DNA of 64,000 nucleotides from Mycolicibacterium neoaurum VKM Ac-1815D (lineage in GTDB: Bacteria; Actinomycetota; Actinomycetes; Mycobacteriales; Mycobacteriaceae), in assembly GCF_000317305.3 (NCBI RefSeq), contig NC_023036.2, positions 3,224,001 to 3,288,000 of the forward strand, read 5' to 3'. Shown piece after piece: positions 16,918 to 25,583 of this stretch. The translations under genes and the position numbers were made by a program. The notes beneath the pieces were generated by a model. It made no database searches. It was not told the DNA's origin and saw only the letters and a program-made list of their open reading frames with translations. Every line of letters starts with the position of its first letter. Positions within the stretch are counted from its first letter, which is position 1.

Positions 16918-18705
16918 GTGACCTACGACACAATCCTCCGTGGCGGACGCTGGTTCGATGGCACGGGCGCCCCGTCCGCCGTCCGCAACATCGGTATCCG
17001 CGGCGGACACGTCGTCGCCGTCAGCCCCGACGACCTCGATGACACCGACTGCCCGCAGCTGATCGATGCCACGGGCAAATGGGTGATCCCCGGAATGCTC
17101 GATATCCACACCCATTACGACGTGGAGGTGCTGGCCCGGCCGTCGCTCACCGAGTCGTTGCGCCACGGGGTGACCACCGTGATGCTGGGCTCGTGCTCGC
17201 TGTCCACCGTGCACATCGGCGGTGCCGACGCGGGTGACCTGTTCGGAAGGGTCGAGGCGATCCCGCGCGAGTACGTCATCGACACCGTCGATGACCACAA
17301 GACCTGGACCGGCGCCGAGGGCTACGTCGAGGCGCTGGAATCGCTGCCGCTGGGGCCCAACCTCGCGGCCTTCATCGGGCATTCGGACATCCGCACCGCA
17401 GTGATGGGCCTGGACCGTGCCACCCGCGCCGATCAACGGCCGACTCGGGCCGAGCAGGCCGAGATGGAACGCATGCTGACCGAGGCCCTGAACGCGGGAT
17501 TTGTGGGAATGTCTTCGCAGCAACTGCTTTTCGACAAGATCGACGGTGACACCTGCCGCTCGCGCACCTTGCCGTCGACCTATGCCAAACCGCGCGAGCT
17601 GCGCAGGTTGAAGTCGCTGCTGCGCCGCACGGGTCGGGCCCTGCAATCCGGGCCCGATATCCAGAATCCGCTGAACCTGCTCTCGCAGATGGCCCAGTCG
17701 CTGGGGTTCTTGCGCAACCCACTCAAGACCAGCCTGCTCTCGGCCGCCGATATCAAGGCCAACCCCTACGCGATCAAGATCATGGGTCCGTCTTCGCGAC
17801 TGATCAACGCACTGGGCGGCAACTTCCGCTGGCAGCATCTCCCGGTGCCGTTCGAGGTGTACGCCGACGGTATCGACCTGGTCGTATTCGAGGAGTTCGG
17901 TTCCGGCGCAGCGGCTCTGCACCTGCGCGACGAAGTGGAGCGCAATGCGCTGCTGGCCGACGAGGGCTACCGGCGGCAGTTCCGCAAGGATTACGAGAGC
18001 AAGTACGGCATGCGCGTCTGGCACCGGGATTTCTTCGACGCAGAGATCGTCGGGTGCCCCGACGCGAGTGTCATCGGCAAATCGTTCGGACAGGTGGGTC
18101 TGGACCTCGGCCTACACCCGGTCGATGCGTTCCTTGATCTGGTCCTCGAGCACGGCCGCGGACTGCGCTGGCGGACAACCATTTCCAATCATCGTCCGGA
18201 GGTGCTCAAACAGCTGGCCCGCGAACCCGGTATCCAGCTCGGGTTCTCCGATGCCGGGGCGCACCTGCGCAACATGGCGTTCTACAACATGGGCCTGCGA
18301 CTGCTGCGCCACGTGCGCGATGCCCAGAACAGCGGGCGGGAGTTCATGACCATCGAGCGAGCGGTGCACCGGTTGACCGGCGAGCTCGCCGACTGGTACC
18401 GCCTCGACGCCGGTCACCTGCGCATCGGCGATCGGGCCGATGTCGTGATCATCGATCCCGATCGCCTGGACGCCGGCCTGGACGATTACGCCGAGGAACC
18501 CGTCGACTGTTACGGAGGGCTGTCGCGGATGGTCAACCGCAACGACGACACCGTCGCAGCCGTGCTGGTGGGCGGACGTGCGGTATTCATCGACGGGCAC
18601 GCCACCGAATCCGTGGGCCGGGACCGCACCGGTCGGTTCCTGCGCGCCGCGCACCGCTCCCCCGCCCGTGGCGCCGAGGAGAGCGCGTTGGCCGATGTCG
18701 TCTGA
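16918..18705 (+). CDS. N-acyl-D-amino-acid deacylase-like amidohydrolase
   Basis: 595 residues from a GTG at 16918. The amidohydrolase metal motif DIHTHYD follows the N-terminal beta-sandwich. Further family positions are TTVMLGSCSLS, FIGHSDIR, NHRPEV and the late metal/catalytic Asp in GFSDAGAHL. The C-terminal strands (GHLRIGDRADVVIIDPDRL) close the sandwich. The enzyme would cleave an N-acyl D-amino acid or related cyclic amide; the substrate is not defined. Its end overlaps the NTF2-like gene by 11 bases. Confidence 0.8.
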   Translation: MTYDTILRGGRWFDGTGAPSAVRNIGIRGGHVVAVSPDDLDDTDCPQLIDATGKWVIPGMLDIHTHYDVEVLARPSLTESLRHGVTTVMLGSCSLSTVHIGGADAGDLFGRVEAIPREYVIDTVDDHKTWTGAEGYVEALESLPLGPNLAAFIGHSDIRTAVMGLDRATRADQRPTRAEQAEMERMLTEALNAGFVGMSSQQLLFDKIDGDTCRSRTLPSTYAKPRELRRLKSLLRRTGRALQSGPDIQNPLNLLSQMAQSLGFLRNPLKTSLLSAADIKANPYAIKIMGPSSRLINALGGNFRWQHLPVPFEVYADGIDLVVFEEFGSGAAALHLRDEVERNALLADEGYRRQFRKDYESKYGMRVWHRDFFDAEIVGCPDASVIGKSFGQVGLDLGLHPVDAFLDLVLEHGRGLRWRTTISNHRPEVLKQLAREPGIQLGFSDAGAHLRNMAFYNMGLRLLRHVRDAQNSGREFMTIERAVHRLTGELADWYRLDAGHLRIGDRADVVIIDPDRLDAGLDDYAEEPVDCYGGLSRMVNRNDDTVAAVLVGGRAVFIDGHATESVGRDRTGRFLRAAHRSPARGAEESALADVV

Positions 18706-19168
18706 CACCGCCGGCGCGGCCCACTGCGCCGAATCGGCCACGGTATTGGGCATGTGGCGCGCACTGTCGCGCCGCGACTGGACGGAGGTCGCCACCTTCC
18801 TGGCTCCGGACTGCATCTACGCCGACATGCCGGTCGGGCCGGCCGCGGCGGCCCGCGGTCCACAGGACATCGTCAAGCGCCTCAAGATCGGGCTGGAATC
18901 GTTGGCCGCCTACGAGAATCACGACGGCCTGCTCGTCGCCGACGGGCCGCATGTCATGTACGAGCACTCCGAGACCTGGACGTGGCCGACCGGTGAGCGA
19001 GCGGTGCTGCCGTTCGTCACCGTCCATCGGGTCCTCGACGACCGGATCATCCTGTGGAAGGACTATTGGGACATGGGTGGCCTGACCAACCATGCGCCCG
19101 CGAACTGGCTCTCGGATTTCGCCACCGCCGACATGTCATGGGTGTACGACGCGACCGGTCAGCTGTGA
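18695..19168 (+). CDS. SnoaL/NTF2-like (limonene-epoxide-hydrolase-like) protein
   Basis: 157 residues with the cone-shaped NTF2 fold: MWRALSRRDWTEVATFLAPDCIY and DRIILWKDYWDMGG. The DYWD element resembles the LEH catalytic Asp strand, but the partner Arg-x-Asp strand reads YEHSETW, so the classic Asp-Arg-Asp triad is incomplete. Its start lies inside the end of the amidohydrolase gene, implying coupled translation. It may act on the same substrate series. The closely following P450 (30-base gap) could be in the same operon. Confidence 0.7.
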   Translation: MSSDTAGAAHCAESATVLGMWRALSRRDWTEVATFLAPDCIYADMPVGPAAAARGPQDIVKRLKIGLESLAAYENHDGLLVADGPHVMYEHSETWTWPTGERAVLPFVTVHRVLDDRIILWKDYWDMGGLTNHAPANWLSDFATADMSWVYDATGQL

Positions 19169-19198
19169 GGGGTTGCGCTCGTCCGTAGACTCATACAC

Positions 19199-20533
19199 AT
19201 GACTGAATTGGCGTTGCCGCCCGGACCGCCGCTGCCACCGGGGCTGCAGGCAGCACTGCTGATGAAATTCTGGCCTCGTCTGATCGCCGGCTGTCGACGT
19301 CGGTACGGAAACGTCTTCACGCTGCGCATCGCATCGATGGGCACGGTGGTGTACCTGGCCGACCCGGCCGATATCAAGACTGTGTTCAGCGGAGACCCAA
19401 CGATCTACCACGCCGGCGAAGCGAACTCCATGCTGACCGGATTGCTCGGTGCCAGCTCGGTTTTGGTGATCGACGAGGATGAACACCGGCAACGACGCAG
19501 GATGATGCTGGCACCGTTCGGCCGCGAGGCCGTCGCCGGACAGACCGATGTGATCGCCCGGGTGGCCGCCGACAGTATCGAAGACTGGCCCCTGCGCCGG
19601 CGTTTCGCGGTGGCGCCCAAGATGGCCGAGATCACCCTGGAGGTGATCCTTCGGACGGTGATCGGTGCCAGCGACCCCGACCGGTTGGCCGCACTGCGGC
19701 GCGTCATGCCCAAGCTGCTCAGCGTGGGAACCTGGGAATCACTGGCGATCAGCACTCCCGGCCTGCAGCGACTGACGCCGTGGCGGCCCTTCGCCGAGCG
19801 ACTGCGTGCAGCCGACGAGCTGTTGTACGCCGAGATCGCCGACCGGCGCGCCGATCCGGCGCTGGAATCCCGGACCGATGCGCTCGCAATGATGATCCGC
19901 ACCGGCGAGATGTCCGACGAACAGCTGCGCGACCAGCTGATGACGCTGTTGGTCGCCGGACACGACACCACCGCGACCGCACTGTCGTGGGCGCTGGAGC
20001 GACTGACCCGGCACCCGGATCTGCTCGCCAAGGCCACCGCGGCGGCCCGCGACGGCGATGACGCCTACCTGGATGCCGTGTGCAAGGAGATCCTGCGGAT
20101 TCGCCCGGTCGTCTTCGACGTCGGACGGGTTCTCACCGAGCCGGTCGAGATCGGCGGGTATCGACTTCCGGCGGGTGTGATGGTCGCGCCGGGGATCGGG
20201 CTGGTGCACGCCGACGCCGATCGCTATCCCGATCCCGAGAAGTTCGATCCCGACCGGATGCTCGACGCCCAGCTGAGCCCGACCACCTGGTTGCCGTTCG
20301 GTGGCGGCAACCGGCGCTGCCTCGGTGCGAACTTCGCGCTCGTGGAGATGGGGATCGTGCTGCGCGAAGTCTTGCGACGCGTCGACCTGGACACCACGAC
20401 GGCTCCGGGCGAACGGCGCCGCGTCAAGAGCGTGATCCTGATGCCGCACCGCGGGGCGCGGATTCGTGTACGTGCGCGGCACGCGGTGGCGATGTCACCG
20501 GGATGCCCGCATGCCGCGGCATCAGCGCAGTAG
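19199..20533 (+). CDS. Cytochrome P450 (CYP135/CYP138-like)
   Basis: 444 residues. LPPGPPLPPG at the N-terminus, the I-helix motif AGHDTTATAL, the ExxR in KEILRIRP and the haem loop FGGGNRRCLG (Cys374) are present. The KEILR and GGGNRRCLGA pattern is that of the class CYP135-CYP138 in mycobacteria, whose substrates are largely unknown. It runs in the same direction and 30 bases after the NTF2-like gene. Its 3' end overlaps the convergent membrane protein gene by 12 bases. Confidence 0.85.
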   Translation: MTELALPPGPPLPPGLQAALLMKFWPRLIAGCRRRYGNVFTLRIASMGTVVYLADPADIKTVFSGDPTIYHAGEANSMLTGLLGASSVLVIDEDEHRQRRRMMLAPFGREAVAGQTDVIARVAADSIEDWPLRRRFAVAPKMAEITLEVILRTVIGASDPDRLAALRRVMPKLLSVGTWESLAISTPGLQRLTPWRPFAERLRAADELLYAEIADRRADPALESRTDALAMMIRTGEMSDEQLRDQLMTLLVAGHDTTATALSWALERLTRHPDLLAKATAAARDGDDAYLDAVCKEILRIRPVVFDVGRVLTEPVEIGGYRLPAGVMVAPGIGLVHADADRYPDPEKFDPDRMLDAQLSPTTWLPFGGGNRRCLGANFALVEMGIVLREVLRRVDLDTTTAPGERRRVKSVILMPHRGARIRVRARHAVAMSPGCPHAAASAQ

Positions 20534-20953
20534 CGCGACACCGGTCACGACGAGTGCCGCCACTTTGGCCAGTTCCAACCCGACATAGGCGTAGTGCGCC
20601 CGCGACCGCGCGGGCGCGCCACCTCCAGACGGCGCGGCGAGCACCGCATCGGACCGGCGGCTCAGTCGTGGCCGGACCACCAATATCTGGACCGCCAACA
20701 TCGTTGCGGCAACGGCGAATCCGATCAGGGCGGGACCGCGTGCCGAGGAGAGCGCCAAGGCCGTGCCGATGAGTACGGCGAGCACCGTCTCCACGGTGTT
20801 CAGCGCGCGGAAGACCAGCCTGCCGATACCCAGCCCGATGCGCAGGGTGACATCGGGAGCCCGGAACTTCAGCGGCGCCTCCAGAAAGGAGATCGCCAGC
20901 ACCATGCCCAACCAGACGAAGGTGAACGCAACCGCCGCGGCGGGACTGCTCAA
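20522..20953 (-). CDS. Four-helix membrane protein of unknown function
   Basis: 143 residues with four hydrophobic segments (about 6-24, 42-62, 66-86 and 118-140). A TTG start at 20953 overlaps the stop of the AhpD-like gene (TTGA), which is the usual spacing of coupled genes; no ATG fits. FLEAPLKFRAP is a conserved-looking loop. It is probably in one transcript with the AhpD-like gene and so under the KstR-type box at 21464-21477. Function unknown. Confidence 0.6.
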   Translation of the reverse strand: MSSPAAAVAFTFVWLGMVLAISFLEAPLKFRAPDVTLRIGLGIGRLVFRALNTVETVLAVLIGTALALSSARGPALIGFAVAATMLAVQILVVRPRLSRRSDAVLAAPSGGGAPARSRAHYAYVGLELAKVAALVVTGVALLR

Positions 20954-21432
20954 AGGGTGATCTTGCAGGACTGGCCGATATCGAGCGTGCGCAGCATGCG
21001 CCCCATCCCGAGCCACATCGCGCACGAGAGCGCGAGATCGGTGAGCAATTCATCGCTGAACTGCTCACGGCAGCGAGCCCAGAAGTCTTCGTCGTCACGC
21101 AGACCGGTGTGGTCGTCGGCGAAACGTTCGGCGAACTCGGCGGCGACCCGCTCCTGGTCGCTGAACCCCGGCCAGGTCTGCCACACCGCCGCATGGTCAT
21201 AGAGGTCTTCATCGACCCCGGCCGCCGCGCCCTCGGAATCGCGGGTGTTCTGGCACACCACGCACTCGTTGTTCAGTGCGATCACCATGCGCGCCAGCTC
21301 CCGCACCCGCATGGGCAGCCGGTTCTTGTTGTAGACGGCGTGGGTGTAGCCCGCCATCGCCATCCCGATATCGGGCGACTTGGTGATCCAGGCGGCGGCA
21401 TCGTCATCAGCGAAATCTCCGATACGGCTCAT
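20950..21432 (-). CDS. AhpD-like carboxymuconolactone decarboxylase family protein
   Basis: 160 residues, all-helical CMD/AhpD fold. ELARMVIALNNECVVCQNTRDSEG contains the CxxC redox pair followed by acidic residues, as in AhpD-like peroxidase partners. TMD-free and cytoplasmic. A KstR-type operator lies 32-45 bases upstream of the start, so it is probably induced by sterol-derived ligands. It heads a two-gene unit with the four-helix membrane protein. Its enzymatic role is uncertain: peroxide reduction is inferred from the CxxC. Confidence 0.75.
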   Translation of the reverse strand: MSRIGDFADDDAAAWITKSPDIGMAMAGYTHAVYNKNRLPMRVRELARMVIALNNECVVCQNTRDSEGAAAGVDEDLYDHAAVWQTWPGFSDQERVAAEFAERFADDHTGLRDDEDFWARCREQFSDELLTDLALSCAMWLGMGRMLRTLDIGQSCKITL

Positions 21433-21463
21433 GTGCGCAACCGTACGCCGCCGACGAACAAAG

Positions 21464-21477
21464 TGGAACGTGTTCTA
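21464..21477. promoter_or_regulatory. KstR-type operator upstream of the AhpD-like gene
   Basis: TGGAACGTGTTCTA fits the KstR consensus TNNAACNNGTTNNA at every fixed position. It sits just upstream of the AhpD-like gene (start 21432) and overlaps the last three bases of the DHA2 transporter gene. KstR represses cholesterol-catabolism genes. Assignment is from the consensus alone. Confidence 0.65.
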
Positions 21478-23589
21478 GTTCTTTGGTGGGCCGGCGGTGG
21501 CCAGTTCGTCGCGATCCTCCACCCATTGCGGCTGGACCATCATGCGATGGGCGATTCGTTCCAGCGCCGCCTCCACCTGGAGACGGTCGGGCCGGGCAGC
21601 GAAACTCACGCTCGCCCCGTGCCCATCCCCCGTCGCTGCGCTCGCCCCGTGCCCATCCCTCGTCGCTGCGCTCGCCCCGGCGAGGCGGTCGATCAGCTTG
21701 CTCACCAGCGCATCGATGACGACCTGCACCTGGTCGGCACCGGCTTGGGTCAACCAGAGCTGGTCGCCGGTGCGCAGGGCGTAACCGGTGTCGACACACC
21801 GCTGGAAGGTGGGCTCAAGCACCTCGGCGGGAACCCGCCGCGTATCGGCGATATCGGTCAAGGTTGCCGACCCGTACACCTGGTTGTGTCGGTAGATCTG
21901 CACGACGGCCCACAGTCTTGCGATATCGAGTTCGCACCCCGGATGGTCGGTCAGCCTACGCAGGCGAATATCGGGAGAATCCCGGAAGATGCGCGCCACC
22001 GCCATCTCCAGTATCTCGTCGGAGGTCTCCAACGTCGGCATGCCGAACCCTTCGCCGAGATCGGATGCCGAGACCGTTTCCATCTCACGCAGCGGAATCT
22101 CTTTCAGGAACAGCGAGACGATGAATCCCACGAAGGCCACCGGGGCCGCGCACAGGAAGACCATGCCGAGGGCATCGGCGTAGGCGTCGATGATGGGGGC
22201 CGCCATCTCTGGCGGTAGTTCGCGCAGCGCCTGCGGGGATTGCCGAGCGATCGGGGGCGCGCCGCTGTCAGCCACCGCCTGACCGATCCGGCTCGACAGA
22301 AAGTTGGCGAACAACGACCCGAAAATGGCAGCGCCGAAGGAACTTCCGATGGTCCTGAAGAACGTGACTCCCGACGTCGCCACCCCGAGATCGGCGAAAT
22401 CGGCGGTGTTCTGCACCACCAGGACCAGCACCTGCATGCACAACCCGATACCGGCACCGAGGATGAACAGATACAACGACTGCATCCAGAACGCGGTGTA
22501 CGCATCCATGGTGGACAACAACGCAAATCCCACGGTCATGACGGCGGTGCCGGTGACCGGAAACATCTTGTACCGACCGGTCCGGCCGACGATCGAACCG
22601 CTGCCGATGGAGGTGATCAGCATGCCGGCCACCATCGGGAGGGTGCGCAGACCGGATACCGTCGCCGATACGCCATCGACGAACTGCATGAACGTCGGCA
22701 GAAATGTCATCGCACCGAGCATCGCGAAACCGACGATGAACGCCAGCACGCAGCAGACCGAGAACACCTGTCCCGCGAACAGCCGGATCGGCAGAATGGG
22801 TTCCGTTGCGCGCAGTTCAACCCGGACGAAAGCCGCCAACGCGATCACCGAACCCACGAACAGCCCGATGATCACCGGCGATGTCCAGGCATACTCACCG
22901 CCGCCCCAGCTGGTGGCCAACGTCAGGCCCGAGGCACCGAGACCGACCAGGGCGATACCGCCATAATCGATCACGGGGCGCGAAGTGCGAGCCAGCGCAG
23001 GAATTGCGACCGCGGCGACCAGGAACACCGCCACCGCAACCGGCACGTTGATCCAGAACGCCCACCGCCACGACAGGTGGTCGGTGAAGAACCCACCGAG
23101 CAACGGGCCGATGACGGTGGTGACACCGAAGACCGCGCCGAGCGCGCCCTGATAGCGGCCGCGGTCACGCAGTGGGATCACCTCACCGATGATGGCGGTG
23201 GCGGTCACCATCAACGCGCCGCCACCGATGCCCTGCAGGGCGCGCGCACCCACCAGCATCGCCATCGAACCGGCCAAGCCACAGAGCACCGAGCCGAGCA
23301 AGAAGAAGGCCACCGCGACCTGGAACACGGACTTCCTGCTGAACAGGTCGCCCAGCTTTCCCACTATCGCTGTGGCGATGGTGGACGCGAGCAGGTAGCT
23401 GGTCACCACCCAGGACTGGTGTCCGGCTCCCCCGAGATCGGCGACCACCGTCGGCAGTGCGGTGGCGACGATGGTCTGGTCGAGCGCCGCCAGCAACATC
23501 CCCAACAGCACCGAGACGAAGATGATGTTGCGGCGCTGCAGGCCGATCTGTGTGCCGGCGGCACTCGTACCCGTGGCAGTGGCCGTCAC
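21475..23589 (-). CDS. DHA2-type MFS drug exporter with a C-terminal winged-helix-like extension
   Basis: 704 residues. The first 14-helix portion is a DHA2 (EmrB/QacA) pump: LDQTIVATALPTVVADLGG in helix 1, the GxxxDrxGRR-like loop GKLGDLFSRK and the motif C region GAVFGVTTVIGPLLGG. Such pumps export cationic or amphipathic drugs by proton antiport. About 190 extra residues follow the last helix, with wHTH-like strands (YGSATLTDIADTRRVPAEVL) and a short Gly/Ala repeat. Position beside bfrA matches M. tuberculosis Rv1877 next to Rv1876, which is also about 690 residues long. Confidence 0.83.
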   Translation of the reverse strand: MTATATGTSAAGTQIGLQRRNIIFVSVLLGMLLAALDQTIVATALPTVVADLGGAGHQSWVVTSYLLASTIATAIVGKLGDLFSRKSVFQVAVAFFLLGSVLCGLAGSMAMLVGARALQGIGGGALMVTATAIIGEVIPLRDRGRYQGALGAVFGVTTVIGPLLGGFFTDHLSWRWAFWINVPVAVAVFLVAAVAIPALARTSRPVIDYGGIALVGLGASGLTLATSWGGGEYAWTSPVIIGLFVGSVIALAAFVRVELRATEPILPIRLFAGQVFSVCCVLAFIVGFAMLGAMTFLPTFMQFVDGVSATVSGLRTLPMVAGMLITSIGSGSIVGRTGRYKMFPVTGTAVMTVGFALLSTMDAYTAFWMQSLYLFILGAGIGLCMQVLVLVVQNTADFADLGVATSGVTFFRTIGSSFGAAIFGSLFANFLSSRIGQAVADSGAPPIARQSPQALRELPPEMAAPIIDAYADALGMVFLCAAPVAFVGFIVSLFLKEIPLREMETVSASDLGEGFGMPTLETSDEILEMAVARIFRDSPDIRLRRLTDHPGCELDIARLWAVVQIYRHNQVYGSATLTDIADTRRVPAEVLEPTFQRCVDTGYALRTGDQLWLTQAGADQVQVVIDALVSKLIDRLAGASAATRDGHGASAATGDGHGASVSFAARPDRLQVEAALERIAHRMMVQPQWVEDRDELATAGPPKN
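21611..21678 (-). repeat. In-frame 30-base tandem repeat (about 2.3 copies) in the exporter tail
   Basis: Units at 21611-21640 and 21641-21670 differ by one base (c/t at the 20th position), then a third partial unit to 21678. The unit length keeps the frame and encodes a 10-residue repeat of the form GASAATxDGH near the end of the exporter. Length variation between strains is likely. Confidence 0.85.
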
Positions 23590-23673
23590 GATTCCCCGGT
23601 CCTCCCCGACCCAGCGAAATATTAGCCTTGCTATCTAATATACCGCGGTCGGTGAGCCGGACGACCGCGCGAC

Positions 23674-24165
23674 CTAGGCGGTACCCACACCCGGCGGGCG
23701 CGACACACACTGTGCCGAGTACAGCTCTTCGCCGAGCTTGTCCATCAATTCGAGCTGGGTCTCCAGGTAGTCGATGTGGTTTTCCTCATCGGCAAGGATG
23801 GTCTCCAGGATGCCCGCCGATGTCGCGTCACCCTTCTCGCGACACATCATCACGCCGGGACGAAGACGTTCGACCACCTCGTACTCGATGGCCAGGTCCG
23901 ACTGGAACTGCTCGCGCAGCGTCTGCCCGACCCGCAGCGAGAACAGGCGCTGGTAGTTGGGCAAGCCGTCCAGAAGCAGAATGCGGTCGGTGATCGTTTC
24001 CGCGTGACGCATTTCTTCGAAGGATTCTTCGCGAGTGTGACGCGCCAATTCGGTGAATCCCCAATTGTCCTGCATTTTGGAGTGCAGGAAGTATTGGTTG
24101 ATCGCCGTGAGTTCGCTCGTCAGCTGCTCGTTGAGCAGTTTCAGAACATCCGGATCGCCTTGCAT
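23674..24165 (-). CDS. bfrA: Bacterioferritin BfrA
   Basis: 163 residues. The ferroxidase ligands are in place (Glu18, Glu51, His54, and Glu/His in the DEENHIDYLE helix), and Met52, the haem ligand between subunit pairs, is present in FEEMRH. BfrA forms a 24-mer cage that oxidises and stores iron. The start follows AGGAG by four bases. The divergent region carries two IdeR-type boxes; in M. tuberculosis IdeR with iron activates bfrA. A Bfd-like ferredoxin gene lies on the other side of the boxes. Confidence 0.93.
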   Translation of the reverse strand: MQGDPDVLKLLNEQLTSELTAINQYFLHSKMQDNWGFTELARHTREESFEEMRHAETITDRILLLDGLPNYQRLFSLRVGQTLREQFQSDLAIEYEVVERLRPGVMMCREKGDATSAGILETILADEENHIDYLETQLELMDKLGEELYSAQCVSRPPGVGTA

Positions 24166-24298
24166 GTTGCTCCTAAGCACCTTGAGGGCTGTCAAGTGTC
24201 GCCAAAGCCGTGCGCACCTGAATCTAGTCGAGCCGGAAGGCCGCAGCGAGGGTGTCGAGGGCGGTTCGTGACAAAGATTTGCGCCGCTACGGCGTGCC

Positions 24299-24317
24299 GT
24301 AGGCAAGGCAAACCCAA
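24299..24317. promoter_or_regulatory. Second IdeR-type iron box (bfrA side)
   Basis: GTAGGCAAGGCAAACCCAA matches the IdeR consensus TTAGGTTAGGCTAACCTAA at 14 of 19 positions. It lies 134 bases before the bfrA start and 35 bases from the stronger box. Paired boxes upstream of bfrA are the arrangement through which IdeR activates this gene in M. tuberculosis. Weaker evidence than the other box. Confidence 0.5.
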
Positions 24318-24351
24318 CTACGGGAACGTCTTATGGACTGGCTACCCTTAG

Positions 24352-24370
24352 TTAGGTTACGATGACCTAA
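24352..24370. promoter_or_regulatory. IdeR-type iron box between bfrA and the bfd operon
   Basis: TTAGGTTACGATGACCTAA matches the 19-base IdeR consensus at 15 of 19 positions and is nearly palindromic. It is 57 bases before the small His-rich ORF, where repression of the bfd-side promoter by iron-loaded IdeR is expected, and 187 bases from bfrA. Confidence 0.75.
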
Positions 24371-24426
24371 CTTGCAGACGGCGGTGTCGGCAGCGCCGAG
24401 GGAAATGCGTGAGCGAAGGGGGAATC

Positions 24427-24627
24427 ATGACCCACCATGCGAATTCCTCACGCCATTGCCCGGTCTTCCCGTGCAATTCCGACGAATTCTTCGCTTCAAT
24501 CGCGTTCCGGCACCTGAATTCCGATGTCGAGCGGTATTCATTGCCGATGAATGGCGCGCATTCGGCCGGCCACCCCGCGTTGCCTTTCCCGAATAACCAC
24601 CACGGCATCACGAGCATGGCGGCCTGA
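24427..24627 (+). CDS. Small histidine-rich protein between the iron box and bfd
   Basis: 66 residues from an ATG preceded by AAGGGGGA (24416-24423). It has eight histidines (THH near the start, NHH near the end) and two Cys in HCPVFPC, with no signal peptide or membrane segment. Its stop is four bases before the bfd start, which is operon spacing. Third-position GC is high, as in real genes here. I do not recognise it. Iron or haem binding is a guess from composition and position. Confidence 0.5.
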   Translation: MTHHANSSRHCPVFPCNSDEFFASIAFRHLNSDVERYSLPMNGAHSAGHPALPFPNNHHGITSMAA

Positions 24628-24631
24628 TCCG

Positions 24632-24823
24632 ATGTTCGTCTGCCTGTGCACCGGCGCCACCACCCAGGCCGTGCATGACGCCGTGGCCGCGGGCGCGACG
24701 ACGTCTCGACAGGTTGCCGACGCCTGTGGTGCCGGCTCGGACTGCGGCCGGTGTCGCCGAACGGTGCGGGCGATTCTGGCCGCATCCCGCACGAGCGAGT
24801 GCCCGGTGCACGCCGCGGGCTGA
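24632..24823 (+). CDS. bfd: Bacterioferritin-associated ferredoxin (BFD-like [2Fe-2S])
   Basis: 63 residues. The BFD-type cluster ligands are the CLC pair at residues 4-6 (FVCLCTG) and GSDCGRC near residue 40, with the helical motif VHDAVAAGATTSRQVADACGAG. In Pseudomonas and E. coli, Bfd delivers electrons to Bfr to release stored iron when iron is scarce. It lies opposite bfrA across IdeR-type boxes, which supports the same role. Convergent with the enoyl-CoA hydratase gene, four bases apart. Confidence 0.85.
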   Translation: MFVCLCTGATTQAVHDAVAAGATTSRQVADACGAGSDCGRCRRTVRAILAASRTSECPVHAAG

Positions 24824-24827
24824 CCGG

Positions 24828-25583
24828 TCAGCTACGTCCGGCGTTGAACGACGCCAGCGCGTCGACGTTGGCGGCCTGGCCAAGCAGCTCGGCGAACAGG
24901 GCGTTCTCGCGCTCGGACGCCGCGGCGATCGCCGGGCGGATGGCTTCCATCATCGTCTGTTTGACCGCCATCAGGCTGTTCAGCGGGCGGGACGCCAGCA
25001 GCTCGGCATGAGAGCGCGCCTCGGACATCAGAACTGCGGGCTCACACACCTTGAACACCAGCCCCATCCGGAGCGCCTCGTCGGCATCGACCCATTCCGA
25101 GGACAGCAACAGCCAGGCCGCGTTCTGCCGACCGATCAATCTGGGCATCAAATAGGACGATGCCGCCTCAGGCGGCACACCGAGGCTGGTGAACGGGCAC
25201 TTGAACCGCGCGGTGCTGGACATGAAGGCCAGGTCGGCATAGCCCAGAATGGTTGCGCCGATGCCCAATCCGAGGCCGTTGACGGCGAGGATGAGTGGTT
25301 TGGGGAAAGCCGTCAGCGCCTCGATCAGTCCGCGGAAGCCGTACTTGCCCGGCGTGTACTCCGGGTCGGTGACCAGCTTCTGCATCTCGACCAGATCGTT
25401 GCCCGCGCTGAAGGCCCGGCCGGCGCCGGTGAGCAGAACCACCGACACCTCGGGATCTTCTGCCGCGGCCAGCAGGGCCTCGGTCGTCGCGTCGTACAGC
25501 GCCTCGCTGAAGGCGTTCAGCGCCTCCGGCCGGTTGAGGGTCAGGGTCCGCACCCGGTTGTCATCCGAGATCAAAAGTGTCAC
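24828..25583 (-). CDS. Enoyl-CoA hydratase/isomerase family protein
   Basis: 251 residues, crotonase fold. The oxyanion-hole stretches are AFSAGNDLVEM and NGLGLGIGATILGYADLAF. The usual catalytic Glu pair of hydratases is not both obvious: the first position reads GIGATI and the second SLGVPPEAASSYLMPRLIG has a Glu. It acts on an acyl-CoA in beta-oxidation or a side path. Its start overlaps the stop of the EthD-domain gene by four bases. Confidence 0.85.
   Translation of the reverse strand: MTLLISDDNRVRTLTLNRPEALNAFSEALYDATTEALLAAAEDPEVSVVLLTGAGRAFSAGNDLVEMQKLVTDPEYTPGKYGFRGLIEALTAFPKPLILAVNGLGLGIGATILGYADLAFMSSTARFKCPFTSLGVPPEAASSYLMPRLIGRQNAAWLLLSSEWVDADEALRMGLVFKVCEPAVLMSEARSHAELLASRPLNSLMAVKQTMMEAIRPAIAAASERENALFAELLGQAANVDALASFNAGRS

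Noticed and set aside
22240..23625. Open frame opposite the DHA2 exporter
   Set aside because: Mirror of transmembrane helix codons; no motif and no ribosome site.
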